Assembly: GCF_017876295.1 (NCBI RefSeq)
Contig: NZ_JAGINT010000001.1
Span: 682,001-746,000, forward strand
Direction: 5' to 3'
From: Kribbella aluminosa
Lineage (GTDB): Bacteria > Actinomycetota > Actinomycetes > Propionibacteriales > Kribbellaceae
DNA length: 64,000 nt
Positions 44,390 through 54,924 of the stretch are shown here, one piece after another. Position 1 is the first letter of the stretch. Each line of letters begins with the position of its first letter. A program made the position numbers and the translations under genes. The notes beneath the pieces were generated by a model. That model did not search any database, was not told the DNA's origin, and saw nothing but the letters and a program-made list of their open reading frames with translations.

Positions 44390-45943
44390 TCAGTTCGCCA
44401 CGGCGGTGTAGTCGTCGAAGGCAACGGATTCCTGGAATGCGTACCCGGTCCGGAGCAGCAGTGCTTCTTCGAACTTGCGGGCGACCAGTTGCATGCTGAC
44501 CGGCAGGCCGTTGGATTTCCCACAAGGAATGGCAACGGCAGGATGGCCCGTGAAATTGAACGGCAAGGTGTTTGTCAGACCCAACCGGTGTGCAGCGGCC
44601 GGATAATCAAGAGGAAGCGTGTCATCGGCGGCTTTGGACAGTGGTGCCGGGAATAGACAGGTTGGCATCAGGAGCAGGTCGAAATCACGCAGCGCCCGGT
44701 CGTAAGCAGCGGCGAACCTCGGTCGGACATTCTGTGCAATCGCGTACGCTCGGCCCTCATGCATCCGCCAGGCAGCCTCGCCCATCACGCGGGAGTACTT
44801 TTCCGCCGTCGCGGCGTGGCCCGCCCAGGCGCGGTTGAGGGCTGCGACCAGAGTCGGTGAATACCACGTCGACGACGCCATACCCAGCGGCCCGGTCCGA
44901 TCCGTGAGCCGCGCACCTTCCGCGGCCAGCGCCAGGCAGGGTGCGAGGACACGCCGATGCTCAGGGATCGACACCTCACGGATCTCGGCGCCTGCCTGAC
45001 CTAACGCATCGGCCGCGGTCCGGACCAGGTTGGACACCTCGTCGTCGGCACCGGCGAATCCCTCCGACAGGAGACCGACCCGCACACCCTGGATGCCGTC
45101 ACTCAATTGCGTCAACACATCGACAGTCAGGGGTACGTCGCGCCGCTGTCGCGGGTCCAAAGGGTCGTATCCGGCGACCGCCTGCAGTGCCGCCGCAGCA
45201 TCCTGAACCGTCCGGGTGATCGGGCCGACATGGTCGACAGACGGATCGGCGCCACTGACAGCACCGAAACTCGAGACGAGTCCGAACGTCGGTTTCAGGC
45301 CTACCGCTCCGCACCACGCCGCAGGAACTCTGATGGAGCCGCCCTGGTCGCCACCGAAGGCCACATCGACGTCTCCAGAGACGACCGCGACAGCGGAACC
45401 CGACGAACTGCCACCGGTCAGGTGATCCGGCGAATGCGGATTACGCGGCCGCCGTTCCGCGCTCGATTCGCCGAATCCACCGAGGATCGTGTTCTTGCCC
45501 GCAACTGTCGCGCCTGCCAGCAGCGCACGATCGACCACCGTCGCATCGAACTCGGCGACGTAGTCCTCCATTCCCCTGATGCCGCAGGTGAGCGGAATGC
45601 CGGCCACTGCGATTGTGTCTTTGAAGGACACTGTCAGGCCGGCCAGGAGGCCCTCCGCCGAGCCCTTGATCAAGCATCTCGACAGCCACGCATTGAGCGG
45701 GTCGTCGGCTGCCGAGGCCGGCCAGAACCCACGCTTGCCGTATGTGCGCTGATTTGGCGGTTCGGTCGCTGCGTTGTCCGCGAGAAACTCGCGCAGGATC
45801 GCGAGATTGGTGCGCAGTCCCGCCCGGAGGGACAGCGTCTCCTGTGGGGTCAGGTCGAGTCCGAGTTCGGCGGCCAGAAGCGCTACGTCGATCGTTGCCG
45901 GTGAGGCGAACGAGCCGTCGGTGCCGTCGTGACGTTTCCCCAT
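44390..45943 (-). CDS. Amidase (amidase-signature family)
   Basis: 517 residues. The Ser-cisSer-Lys triad is visible: Lys108 (SFKDT), Ser179 in TGGSSSGS, and nucleophile Ser203 in GGDQGGSIRVPAAWCG, with the family's 24-residue spacing between the two serines. It hydrolyses a carboxylic amide in the cytoplasm; substrate unknown. It follows the Dpp operon on the same strand but is about 330 bp upstream of it, with a possible regulatory site before its start. Confidence 0.9.
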   Translation of the reverse strand: MGKRHDGTDGSFASPATIDVALLAAELGLDLTPQETLSLRAGLRTNLAILREFLADNAATEPPNQRTYGKRGFWPASAADDPLNAWLSRCLIKGSAEGLLAGLTVSFKDTIAVAGIPLTCGIRGMEDYVAEFDATVVDRALLAGATVAGKNTILGGFGESSAERRPRNPHSPDHLTGGSSSGSAVAVVSGDVDVAFGGDQGGSIRVPAAWCGAVGLKPTFGLVSSFGAVSGADPSVDHVGPITRTVQDAAAALQAVAGYDPLDPRQRRDVPLTVDVLTQLSDGIQGVRVGLLSEGFAGADDEVSNLVRTAADALGQAGAEIREVSIPEHRRVLAPCLALAAEGARLTDRTGPLGMASSTWYSPTLVAALNRAWAGHAATAEKYSRVMGEAAWRMHEGRAYAIAQNVRPRFAAAYDRALRDFDLLLMPTCLFPAPLSKAADDTLPLDYPAAAHRLGLTNTLPFNFTGHPAVAIPCGKSNGLPVSMQLVARKFEEALLLRTGYAFQESVAFDDYTAVAN

Positions 45944-45996
45944 GTGTCTCTCCCCGTATGACTGGCCTGCACGGCGATCACAGTAGGCTCATGATA

Positions 45997-46010
45997 GAAA
46001 CGCAGGTTTC
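45997..46010. promoter_or_regulatory. Possible regulatory inverted repeat before the amidase gene
   Basis: GAAAC-GCAG-GTTTC, 54 bp before the ATG at 45943. Same 5-4-5 geometry as 44174 and 54886. The factor is unknown; the IclR regulator at 61175 is a candidate. Confidence 0.4.
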
Positions 46011-46113
46011 ACCAGGCAATACAATGTCGTGCCGGATGCGCCACCGCTCCGTCGGCTGGACGTACTTGTATCCCGGCCCCGCGGGCGACGTCGACTCTGA
46101 GGTCGCTGGTTCG

Positions 46114-46875
46114 TCAGTCGGCGAATGCGTCGTGCGTGGTCACGAGCTCGATGCCACGCTCGTCAATTGCTGCGCGGACTTCCGGGTGCGTGACGACGGA
46201 CAGATCCGATGTCCGGTACTCCTCTGCCCAGCGATAGGTGTTCGTGCCTGGTGCGGTCAGCCCCGCGAGCTCAGGTGTTGCGACCGCGCAGTGGGTGATC
46301 AGGAGGTGGACTCCCGGCGTCAGGTCGGCGATGTAGGCGAGCGTCCAGGGCTTCTTGGCTGTCGCTTCGCGTTCGCTCAAGAACGTGATCGATGCGAACC
46401 GCTGTGAGTCCGGACAACCATAGATGTACGGCTTGCCGGTGGCGCTCGAGATCTCGGCGTACGCTTCCGGCGCTACCTCGCCCATGTGGAAGTCCAGGTA
46501 GTCGACAGTAAGCCCTTCCGCAGCGAAGCGCGCCAGCTGAGTAGACAGTTCGCGTACGGCATCGACGTGGGTGATCGAAACTTGAGCCTCGGCCACCGTG
46601 CGGAAGCACGTTCCGTCACCACCCACCAAGGAGGGCCCGTCGGTCAGTGGGCGCCAGCGCAGGTGATCCCATTCGCACGTCAGCGTCTGATGCATGCCGA
46701 GCGGAATCCCGGATTCCCTCGCCAGGGCCGCGGCCTCGGGAAACCATGGGCATGGGGCCATGGCCGAGGCTTGCGTGAGGATGCCCTCCCGGAACGCCTG
46801 CATTGTGCCGATGTTCACGGCATGACACATGCCGAAGTCATCGCCTTGAACGATCAGCCTGATATCGCCAGCCAT
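46114..46875 (-). CDS. ChbG/YdjC-family carbohydrate deacetylase
   Basis: 253 residues from ATG 46875 (GGGGG five bases upstream; longer in-frame starts lack a site). The metal-binding pattern is QGDDFGMCHAVN near residues 9-20 and LGMHQTLTCEW near 58-68, with YLDFHMG and THCAVATPEL later. The family removes N-acetyl groups from chitooligosaccharides and related amino sugars. Divergent from the acetyl esterase gene, 105 bp apart. Confidence 0.85.
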   Translation of the reverse strand: MAGDIRLIVQGDDFGMCHAVNIGTMQAFREGILTQASAMAPCPWFPEAAALARESGIPLGMHQTLTCEWDHLRWRPLTDGPSLVGGDGTCFRTVAEAQVSITHVDAVRELSTQLARFAAEGLTVDYLDFHMGEVAPEAYAEISSATGKPYIYGCPDSQRFASITFLSEREATAKKPWTLAYIADLTPGVHLLITHCAVATPELAGLTAPGTNTYRWAEEYRTSDLSVVTHPEVRAAIDERGIELVTTHDAFAD

Positions 46876-46980
46876 CTGCACCCCCGTGCTCACTGAACGA
46901 TTTTGGGACATACCGTACCGCCGCCCGGCCGATCCGGTCATCCCTCCCTTGACCGGGTTTCGATCTTTGGCTCATGATCG

Positions 46981-47958
46981 ATGACCATGACAGCGCCGGC
47001 TCACGACCTGCCGTTCGACCCCAGCTATGGGTACGGCCTGGACGACCTGCTGTCGGTGCCCGCGCCGGATAGACCTGACGACTTCGAAACGTTTTGGCGG
47101 CTCAAGTACGACGACGCGCGGCAGGTCGAGGTAGCGCCCGACCTTGGGCAACTCGAGATCGCAGAGGACGGGGTCCGCGTCTTCGGATTGACGTTCAGTT
47201 CGGTCGGCGTCCGGCTCGGCGGCTGGCTTGCGATTCCTGACGGTCCCGTCTCGCACGGCATTGTCGTAGGCCACGGTTACCGCGGTCGCGACGCGATCGA
47301 CCTTCCGCTGCCGGTCCCCGGGATGGCGGCGATCTTTCCGTGCGCGAGAGGAATTGGCGCGCGTAGCTACGTTGGCGGAATCCCTGCTGAACCGATGCGC
47401 CATGTCCTGCACGGGATCCAGGCACGCGAGCGCTATGCGATCGGTGGCTGCGTGGCGGACGTCTGGTGTGCAGCGTCCGCGTTGCTGCAACTCGTTCCCT
47501 CGATCAAGGGGCGACTCGGCTATGTCGGCTCGAGCTTCGGCGGCGGCATCGGGGCGCTGGCATTGCCATGGGACGAGCGCTTCGGTGCGGCCCAGTTGAC
47601 CGTGCCGACCTTCGGCCAGCACCCGCTTCGGCTGACCATGCAGAGCATCGGCAGTGGCGAGGCCCTGCGGCAGTACCACGCCACTCATCCTGCGGTGACC
47701 GAAGTACTGCGCTACTTCGACGCAGCTGCAGCGGCCACCCTGATCGGCATCCCTGTCCAGGTTGCCGCCGCGCTGTTCGATCCGGCGGTGCCGCCACCTG
47801 GGCAGTTCGCGATCTACAACGCACTCAGCGCAGAGCGAAGCCTTGTCATCTTGTCAGCCGGTCACTTCGAGTACGCCAACGCGGACGCGGAGAACCAAGC
47901 CGTACTGAATGCGCAGCAGATCTTCCTGGCCGATCATCTGGATTGCGGCGGGCGGTGA
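46981..47958 (+). CDS. Acetyl xylan esterase/cephalosporin-C deacetylase (AXE1 family)
   Basis: 325 residues of the alpha/beta-hydrolase fold. The triad can be placed: Ser185 in GYVGSSFGGGI, Asp268 in ALFDPAVPP and His295 in SAGHFEYAN. It removes acetyl groups from sugars. No signal peptide is seen, so it acts on imported material. Together with the deacetylase and amidase it suggests breakdown of an acetylated amino sugar conjugate. Confidence 0.88.
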   Translation: MTMTAPAHDLPFDPSYGYGLDDLLSVPAPDRPDDFETFWRLKYDDARQVEVAPDLGQLEIAEDGVRVFGLTFSSVGVRLGGWLAIPDGPVSHGIVVGHGYRGRDAIDLPLPVPGMAAIFPCARGIGARSYVGGIPAEPMRHVLHGIQARERYAIGGCVADVWCAASALLQLVPSIKGRLGYVGSSFGGGIGALALPWDERFGAAQLTVPTFGQHPLRLTMQSIGSGEALRQYHATHPAVTEVLRYFDAAAAATLIGIPVQVAAALFDPAVPPPGQFAIYNALSAERSLVILSAGHFEYANADAENQAVLNAQQIFLADHLDCGGR

Positions 47959-47992
47959 GCGCAGCTGCGGACCACGGCGACAGCTCGTATGG

Positions 47993-50900
47993 TCAGTCGC
48001 GACAGCCTGAGCGTGTGCTGGCGATCTGGTCGATGGACGACGTCAGTCGTTTGCCCAACTCCAGCACCTGCTGTTCAGACACCGCCGTCACATTCGCGAA
48101 GATGCCGGTGTCGATACCACCATCGCCCGTCGCCGAGAATGTGTAGTTCAGCAATCCGCCGATCTTCCACCAGTCATCGATCTCGAAGACCGGGGCGCGC
48201 AGCTTCCATGGCAGAACCTCGTCCCGGACGAGTCGGCGTGCCTCGTCGTTCCGTGCGGCGAGCCGGCCGGCGGCTGGTACGTAGTTCACCGTGATGTCGA
48301 GCGCCGACGCTGTCGCCCGGTCCGGGCCTTCTCGTAACAGGCCTTCGAGGACACCGTACGGGAGTCTGTGCTGGTACGCGTCGTCGAGTGCTCGATCGAA
48401 CCGCGCAAGGAGTTCCCCGAAGCTCGGGTTGTCGGCAAGCTCGACGCGAACCGGCACCAGGTCGGCCAGGTCGCCAACGACACTCAGGAGTTCTGGGCGG
48501 TCACGGTTTGCCGTGACGAAACCGATCGTGGCCCTCGCCCGGAGGTAGTCCCGAACCGAAGCGATGACAATCGCCGCCAGGATTCGCGCGCGAGTCGTTT
48601 CGTGAACGGCTGCCAGGCCGTCCAGCCTGCGGGTCATGGCCGGCGAGACCTCGGCGACAGGGAACACTTGCATCCGTCCGGGCGCGTGGGCCGACTCGCC
48701 AAGTCCTTCCAGTTCCAGGAGAGGATTGGCACCGTCGAGGTGGGCGCGCCAATACTCCGACGGGCCACGCCGGATGACGCTCCGCTCCCAGCGCGCGTAG
48801 TCACCGACCTGGAGCGTCAGGCGGGGAAGCTTCGGTGCGCGCCCCTCCGAGCGCGCCCGGTAGAGCTCCGCGAGGTCGCGGTACAGGATTCCAGCCGACC
48901 AGCCGTCGCAGACCGCATGATGGGTGCTGAGGACCAGAACGTCGAGTTCGGCATCGATGTGGCAGATCCGGGCACGTGCCAGCCACCCGCCGCGGACCTC
49001 GAATGGTTCGTATGCCGCAACGTCGACTGTCCGACTGGCATGCTCGGCCGCAATCGCCGTAGCGTCGACATCCGCTGTCTCCAGCCGTAGCGTGCCCTTC
49101 ATGTGCACCTGCTGCACGATGGTGCCGGCGACCCGCGCCAGTGTTGTCCGCAGCGCCTCGTGCCGCTCGACCAGATCATCGAGGGCCAGCTGCAACACGC
49201 TTCGGTCGTAGTGTGGCTCGAGCGGGATGACAAGCGGCACCGTGAGGTCCGACCATCCGCTGCCCGTCGCGTCGTAATGCAGGTCCTGCGAGTACTTGGT
49301 CGGGAGTAGCCAGGCGTCGCCGAGTCGTTTCGTGCGAGCTGCCGGCCGGACTTCGCGATGATGCCGGGTGGTGCTTGCAGGAGCAGCCTCCACTCGCGCT
49401 GCGAATTCGACCACCCCGATCGCCTCGAACACGTCGCGTTGGCTGATCTCGCGACCGACTTCACTCCGAACCCGCGCCACGAGGTCCAGAGCCCCGAGTG
49501 ACGTCCCACCGAGATCCACGAACCGAACCTTTCGATCCACCACCTCCTCGCCGATCGCGTCCGACCAGAGGTTCCTCAGGTGCATTTCCAAGCCACTTGC
49601 TTGCGGCTCGCTTCCGCCGTCGTCGACGCGCGACAGTGCCAGCTCCCGCAGTTCGTTCTTCAGCACCTTGCCCATCGGGTTGTGAGGCAACTGATCCAGT
49701 ACGTCGACGCGCTTCGGAGCCTTCGCCGGGCCGAGCCGTCGTTCGAGGAAGGTGCCGAGCTCGGAGTGGGAGAATCCATCGGTGGTCTGGACGGCGGCAG
49801 CCAGATACTCCCCGAGCGTTGGATGCGGCAGTCCGAACACCGCCACGGCGACAATCGACGGGAACTCCAACATGGCGGCCTCGACTTCGATGGTCGACAC
49901 ATTCAGACCGCCGGTGATCACGAGGTCGGCGTTGCGATCCACGAGATAGAGGTAGCCCTCACGGTCCAAGTAGCCTGTGTCGCCGGTACGCACCCAGCCG
50001 TCCGCCCGAAAGACCTGTTGAGACTGCCCGCTGCCGTCGAGGTAGCGACGGCGGGGAGCGCCATCGAGCGCGAGCTCGACGTATCCGGTCGATCCGGCGT
50101 CAACCGGCCGGCCGGCGCTGTCGACGACTCTCACCGATCCCGACATGCCGGCGCGCCCCACGGAGTTCGGGTGATCTGGAGAGTAGCGAATGCGCGTCCG
50201 CGCCGGCCACGCTTCTGTTGTTGTGTACATGTTTACGATGGCGGCGTTCTCGAACACTTTGTCGAGCTTCTCCAAGGTGACCGGAGCAACCGGGGCACTC
50301 ATCGTTCGGACGATCTCGACACTGGACAGATCGAAAGTTCGGGTACCGGGGTACCGCATCAGCGAGAGCGCCAGCGCAGGGACCAGAACGAGGTCTGTTA
50401 CCTGGTAGAGCTCGACTGCTGCAAGCAAGGCCCGATCGTCGTACCTGGGCAACGTAATGACCCTCTGTGGCGTTGTATCGAGAGGTTGCAGAAGCAGCCC
50501 CTGCGTAGCGAGGGTTCCCGGAGGGAGCGCGTGCAATATCTGTCGTAGACCTGTTGCGCGGCCGGCTTGGAGTGGGTGTACAGAAGATTCCCATGGGTGG
50601 CCGCTACACCTTTTGGTACGCCTGTCGTGCCGGACGTGAAGAGAATCTCCGCGTCGTCCACAGGACTTGGACTCATGCTCACCGGTGTCTGTGGTTGCCC
50701 ATGCTCCAGTTCCCGTACGTCGGTACACCACCACGTTGATGACGGCAGATCCGCGAGTCTGCCGATGATGCCCACGGCCTCGGCCTCCCGAGCGACCCGG
50801 GCGACATGCTCGTTCCCGAACTGCTGCGGCACCGGCACGGCCGTTGCCCCCGCCTTCTGAGTGCCGATATAGGCGACTGCATAGTCGAGCCATCCCCATG

Positions 50901-51102
50901 CCGTACACGGCAGCACGATGCGACGGCCGGGCTTCGCACCGCGTGCAATGAGCCCGTGGGCTACGGCATTCGAGCGATGCTCCCACTCCTTCAATGTCAG
51001 TTGCCCGACGCCGATCACCACGTGAGCAATGTCGTCGGGGCGTTCGGACGAGCGTTGCGCGAGGCGCGCCGGCACGGTGTCGCCAGTTGAGTGATCAGTC
51101 AT
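47993..51102 (-). pseudogene. NRPS-like protein: adenylation, carrier and condensation domains, frameshifted
   Basis: About 1035 residues if joined. From ATG 51102 come an AMP-binding N-terminus and LFTSGTTGVPKG. After QQVYD the frame changes near 50541, where one missing base explains the shift. The other frame continues the adenylation domain (WVRTGDTGYLDREGYLYLVDR), a carrier domain with the attachment Ser in DLGGTSLGALDL, and a condensation domain with HHAVCDG and QVGDYARWER. No thioesterase is seen. The order A-PCP-C suggests one acyl or amino acid unit is activated and joined to a free amine. Either decayed or a sequence error. Confidence 0.8.
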
Positions 51103-51156
51103 GCGTACAGCCTGCTCTCGTGTTCGTCGATAGCAGACGGGGTGAATTTCACCTCG

Positions 51157-51801
51157 TCAGCGTCGGAGGGTGCGTTTCGCGGGTACGCCGGCGACACGTG
51201 TCAGTGGAGGGACGTCCTCAGTGACGACAGCACCCGCGCCCACAGTCGCACCGAACCCGATGACGCGTTCCGGCAGAACTGTCGCGCCCGCTCCGATGAA
51301 GGCCCCGCCCTCCACGACGACGCCACCGCTCAGCATCGCCATCGGGCTGAGTACACAGTGATTGTGGACAACACAGTCATGCCCGACCACCGCGTTGGCG
51401 TTGACCAGGACATGCCGGCCGAGGTGTGCATCCGCCTGGATGCGTACGCCGGGAAGGAGGATGGTGCCGGCCCCGAGAACGACTCCGTGGTCCAGCGTGG
51501 AACTCGGGTGCACGAGCGACACCGGATGCCTCCTCCAGGCTTCGGCCGAGATGTCGATCCGTCGCCGTACCTGCGGGTTGCCGATGGCAATCACATAGGC
51601 GGTGTCGGCGCCGGCGAGTACCTCGTCGCCGCCGAGCAGCGGAACACAGACCATCGAACCCGTCGGAACGCCCGTATCGAGATAGCCGACGATCCGGAAC
51701 GGTGTGCCGGTGAGATCGGCGACGAGGGACCTGACCTGGCGAGCCACGGCGCCAGCGCCGACGACAAGGAGGGGCTGGGTATCGACGTCCTGGACAGCCA
51801 T
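51157..51801 (-). CDS. NeuD/PglD/LegH-like sugar acetyltransferase
   Basis: 214 residues. The N-terminal nucleotide-sugar domain begins LLVVGAGAVARQVRSLV and has VIAIGNPQVR. The C-terminal part is a left-handed beta-helix with hexapeptide repeats (VVLGAGTILLPGVRIQADAHLG, VVGHDCVVHNHCVLSPMAMLSG, VGAGAVVTEDVPPLTRVAG). The family acetylates amino groups in bacillosamine and legionaminic acid synthesis. It lies 55 bp upstream of the NRPS-like gene on the same strand. Confidence 0.85.
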   Translation of the reverse strand: MAVQDVDTQPLLVVGAGAVARQVRSLVADLTGTPFRIVGYLDTGVPTGSMVCVPLLGGDEVLAGADTAYVIAIGNPQVRRRIDISAEAWRRHPVSLVHPSSTLDHGVVLGAGTILLPGVRIQADAHLGRHVLVNANAVVGHDCVVHNHCVLSPMAMLSGGVVVEGGAFIGAGATVLPERVIGFGATVGAGAVVTEDVPPLTRVAGVPAKRTLRR

Positions 51802-51951
51802 GACCCTGATCGTGCCGATCGGGTCTTCCGTGGACCAGCGAGTCTCCTTACGCCGGCACTGTCGGCCGCCGCCTGAAATCGTCTCCTGGTTGGCGTCCGT
51901 CGGGGTCTGTAATCCTCGCTTTGATGGCGCTTGACAGGACGTGAGGGGAAA

Positions 51952-52995
51952 ATGCGTATCGCTGAGGTGCTTGTCGGACAGAACGACTCGATGCGTGCGG
52001 TGCTACGGGCGATCGATCGGAGCGGGTTTTCGCGGGCGTTCGTCGCCGATTCGAGCGGCCGACTGGTGGGTGCGATCTGTGAGGCCGACGTTCGCCGCGC
52101 GCTGCTGAACGGCGCGGTACTCGAATCGCCGGCGCACCCGCTGGTGCTGGATGTGGGTATCTCCACGAAACCCGAGGTAGGGCGAGCGGAAGCGATCGAT
52201 CTGATGCACGCGCTCGGTGTACGAGAGTTGCCGGTCGTCGACGACACCGGACGTGTCGTCGGAGTACATACCGAGCATGCGTTGGCCGGAGCCTTGCAGC
52301 GGCACAATGCCGCGGTCATCATGGCCGGCGGCAGAGGAACGAGGCTCGCTCCATTGACCGACCACCTGCCGAAGCCAATGGTGACGGTGGCCGGCCGGCC
52401 GATTCTCGAACGGTTGGTGCTGCACCTGGTCGGATCAGGTATCAACCGGATCTTCATCTCGGTCAATTATCTCGGTGAGGTGATCGAGGAGCACTTCGGC
52501 GACGGCAGCAGCTTCGGCTGCCAGATCGAGTATCTGCGCGAGGATCGAGCGGTCCCGCTCGGCACAGGCGGATCGCTACGTCTGCTGACGAGGTTCGGCG
52601 TGATCGACGAGCCGCTGCTGGTGATGAACGGCGACCTCGTCACCGACTTCTCCGTCGGCGGACTGCTCGACGCACACTCCGGCGGCAACGTGGTCGCGAC
52701 CATCGCGACCGCAAGCTACGAGCACCAGGTGCCGTTCGGTGTACTGGAGCAAACCGACGGCCGTCTGGTCCGGGTTGTCGAGAAGCCGGTTTCCTCGTGG
52801 CCGGTGAACGCGGGGATCTATGTACTCGAGCCCGAGCTGATCTCGACGATCCCGCCGGGACGGTTGTTCCCGATCACCGAACTGCTGGATCAGTGTCTCG
52901 AGCGCGGTCGGCCTGTCGGGCTGTGGCCCCTCCGCGAGCACTGGCAGGACATCGGCATGCCTGTCGAGCTCGCACAGGCGAGAGGTCAGGCATAA
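51952..52995 (+). CDS. CBS-domain sugar-1-phosphate nucleotidyltransferase (PtmE-like)
   Basis: 347 residues from ATG 51952 (GAGGGG upstream). Two CBS motifs fill residues 1-115 (FVADSSGRLVGAICEADVRRALL, LPVVDDTGRVVGVHT). The nucleotidyltransferase begins AAVIMAGGRGTRLAPLTDHLPKPM and has LVMNGDLVTDFS and FPITELLDQCLERGR. This fusion is the PtmE type, which makes GDP-glucosamine in legionaminic acid synthesis. The nucleotide used here is not proven. Three bases before the next gene. Confidence 0.85.
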   Translation: MRIAEVLVGQNDSMRAVLRAIDRSGFSRAFVADSSGRLVGAICEADVRRALLNGAVLESPAHPLVLDVGISTKPEVGRAEAIDLMHALGVRELPVVDDTGRVVGVHTEHALAGALQRHNAAVIMAGGRGTRLAPLTDHLPKPMVTVAGRPILERLVLHLVGSGINRIFISVNYLGEVIEEHFGDGSSFGCQIEYLREDRAVPLGTGGSLRLLTRFGVIDEPLLVMNGDLVTDFSVGGLLDAHSGGNVVATIATASYEHQVPFGVLEQTDGRLVRVVEKPVSSWPVNAGIYVLEPELISTIPPGRLFPITELLDQCLERGRPVGLWPLREHWQDIGMPVELAQARGQA

Positions 52996-52998
52996 CCC

Positions 52999-54831
52999 AT
53001 GTGCGGCTTCACCGGCTGGCTCTCCCGAGCTCGCGACCTGACGCGCGAGCTCGGCGTCATCGACTCCATGACGGCGACGATGACCTGCCGTGGCCCCGAT
53101 GAATCGGGCACCTGGGTCCGACCCTCGATCGCGTTGGGCCATCGCCGGCTGGCGGTCATCGATCTTCCCGGTGGCAAACAGCCGATGACAGTAGAGACCC
53201 CGGCGGGCACTGTGGCGATGGTCTTCGCCGGCGAGATCTACAACTTCACGGAGGTCCGCCATCTGCTCGAGCTGCGCGGCCATCGGTTTCACACAGACAG
53301 CGACACCGAAGTTCTGCTCCGTGGCTACCTCGAGTGGGGCGACGAGATGGTCGAGCGAATGAACGGCATGTTCGCAGCCGCGGTCTGGGACAGCGCACGG
53401 CGTCGGCTGGTTCTGGTGCGTGACCGCCTCGGGGTCAAGCCCCTCTACTACTTCCCGACCCCCGATGGTGTGGTGTTCGGATCCGAGCCGAAGGCGATCC
53501 TGGCGAATCCATGTGTCGATCCGGCCGTGGATGCCGACGGGCTGCGGGAGCTTCTGGAGGTGACGCAACCGCCAGGATGGTCGTTGTGGAAGGGGATGCG
53601 GAGCGTACCGCCCGGCTCATTGGTGATCGCCGACGAGTCGGGTATCCGGGCGGCGCGGTACTGGCAGCTCCGCGCGTCAATGCATGGTGAGGACCAACAG
53701 TCCACAGTCGACACAGTCCGGACGTTGTTCACCGACTCGGTACGACGGCAGCTCGTGTCCGACGTTCCACGATGTGTGCTGCTCTCCGGCGGGCTCGACT
53801 CGAGCGCGATCACCGGCGTCGCAGCTGCGGATCTCCGCGATCGGGGTGAGCAGCTCCGGACGTTCTCGGTGGAACTGATCAATCACCAGCACAACTTCGT
53901 CGCGGACCGGATCCATGCCGCTCCGGACACACCGTACGCGATCGAGATGGCATCGCACGCGGGGACCCGGCACGAAGTCGTTCATGTCAGTGCTGAGGAG
54001 ATGGCTGATCCGGCAGTTCGGCGGGCGATCGTGACCGCACGGGATGCACCGACGTTCGGCCAGATGGATGCGTCGCTCTATCTGCTCTTCAAGGCGATCC
54101 GCGCCGAATCCACGGTGGCATTGTCCGGCGAGTCCGCCGACGAGTTGTTCGGTGGATATCGATGGTTCCATGAACCTGGCATCGGCGGGACTCGGTCGTT
54201 TCCTTGGCTCGCGGCCTCGCTCGGGACCGCGGACATCCGCGGTGCGGCTTTGGATCCCGGGCTGGTTCGGACGCTCGATATCGCCGGCTACGTGTCGGAC
54301 CAGTACGCGACGGCCGTCGCTGAAGTCGACCCCCTGGACGGCGAGTCCGAGGAGCGCAGGCAGATGCGGACCCTGTGCCACCTCGCGCTGCGCCGGTTTC
54401 TGCCGATGTGGCTCGAGCGTAAGGACCGGATGTCGATGGCGGTCGGACTCGAGGTACGCGTTCCCTTCTGTGACCATCGCCTCATCGAGTACGTTTTCAA
54501 CGTTCCCTGGGCGTTGAAGAGTTTCGACAATCGCGAGAAGAGCCTGCTTCGCCATGCGACCGCGCACGTCCTACCGGAGTCGATAGCTATGCGGGAGAAG
54601 AGTGGCTATCCGTGGACTCACGACCGCAGCTATGAGGACAAGGTTCGGGCACAAGCTCAGGAGCTCGCACACGACCGATCGTCAGACGTGTTCTCCATCG
54701 TCTCGCGGAAGTGGTTGCAGGCAGCAACGTCGGGACCCGGCGGACTCGGTATCGCCGGTGCGGCGTCACTGGAGTGGGTGCTAGACCTGCACCACTGGTT
54801 CGACATCTATCACCCGACGATCACTGTCTAG
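52999..54831 (+). CDS. Asparagine synthase (glutamine-hydrolysing)-family amidotransferase
   Basis: 610 residues. The N-terminal glutaminase starts MCGFTGWLS (Cys2 nucleophile) with RGPDESG and GEIYNF. The synthetase half has VLLSGGLDSSAI (near 252), GESADELFGGY and WLERKDRMSMAVGLEVRVPFCDH. Besides making asparagine, such proteins amidate sugar uronic acids, as in moenomycin. Given the uronic-acid-forming dehydrogenase at 33799, sugar amidation is a fair inference. It directly follows the PtmE-like gene. Confidence 0.88.
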   Translation: MCGFTGWLSRARDLTRELGVIDSMTATMTCRGPDESGTWVRPSIALGHRRLAVIDLPGGKQPMTVETPAGTVAMVFAGEIYNFTEVRHLLELRGHRFHTDSDTEVLLRGYLEWGDEMVERMNGMFAAAVWDSARRRLVLVRDRLGVKPLYYFPTPDGVVFGSEPKAILANPCVDPAVDADGLRELLEVTQPPGWSLWKGMRSVPPGSLVIADESGIRAARYWQLRASMHGEDQQSTVDTVRTLFTDSVRRQLVSDVPRCVLLSGGLDSSAITGVAAADLRDRGEQLRTFSVELINHQHNFVADRIHAAPDTPYAIEMASHAGTRHEVVHVSAEEMADPAVRRAIVTARDAPTFGQMDASLYLLFKAIRAESTVALSGESADELFGGYRWFHEPGIGGTRSFPWLAASLGTADIRGAALDPGLVRTLDIAGYVSDQYATAVAEVDPLDGESEERRQMRTLCHLALRRFLPMWLERKDRMSMAVGLEVRVPFCDHRLIEYVFNVPWALKSFDNREKSLLRHATAHVLPESIAMREKSGYPWTHDRSYEDKVRAQAQELAHDRSSDVFSIVSRKWLQAATSGPGGLGIAGAASLEWVLDLHHWFDIYHPTITV

Positions 54832-54885
54832 CTGACGCCGTCACAAAACTCGCACTGCCCATCTCGGCTGAGTGGCTCTATATTT

Positions 54886-54899
54886 GGAACTCGAGTTTC
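54886..54899. promoter_or_regulatory. Possible regulatory inverted repeat before the deacylase gene
   Basis: GGAAC-TCGA-GTTTC in the context TTGGAACTCGAGTTTCAG, 26 bp before the TTG start at 54925. It shares the 5-4-5 geometry of sites at 44174 and 45997. Confidence 0.4.
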
Positions 54900-54924
54900 A
54901 GTCTATGGTGAGGGGTGTGGGGAC

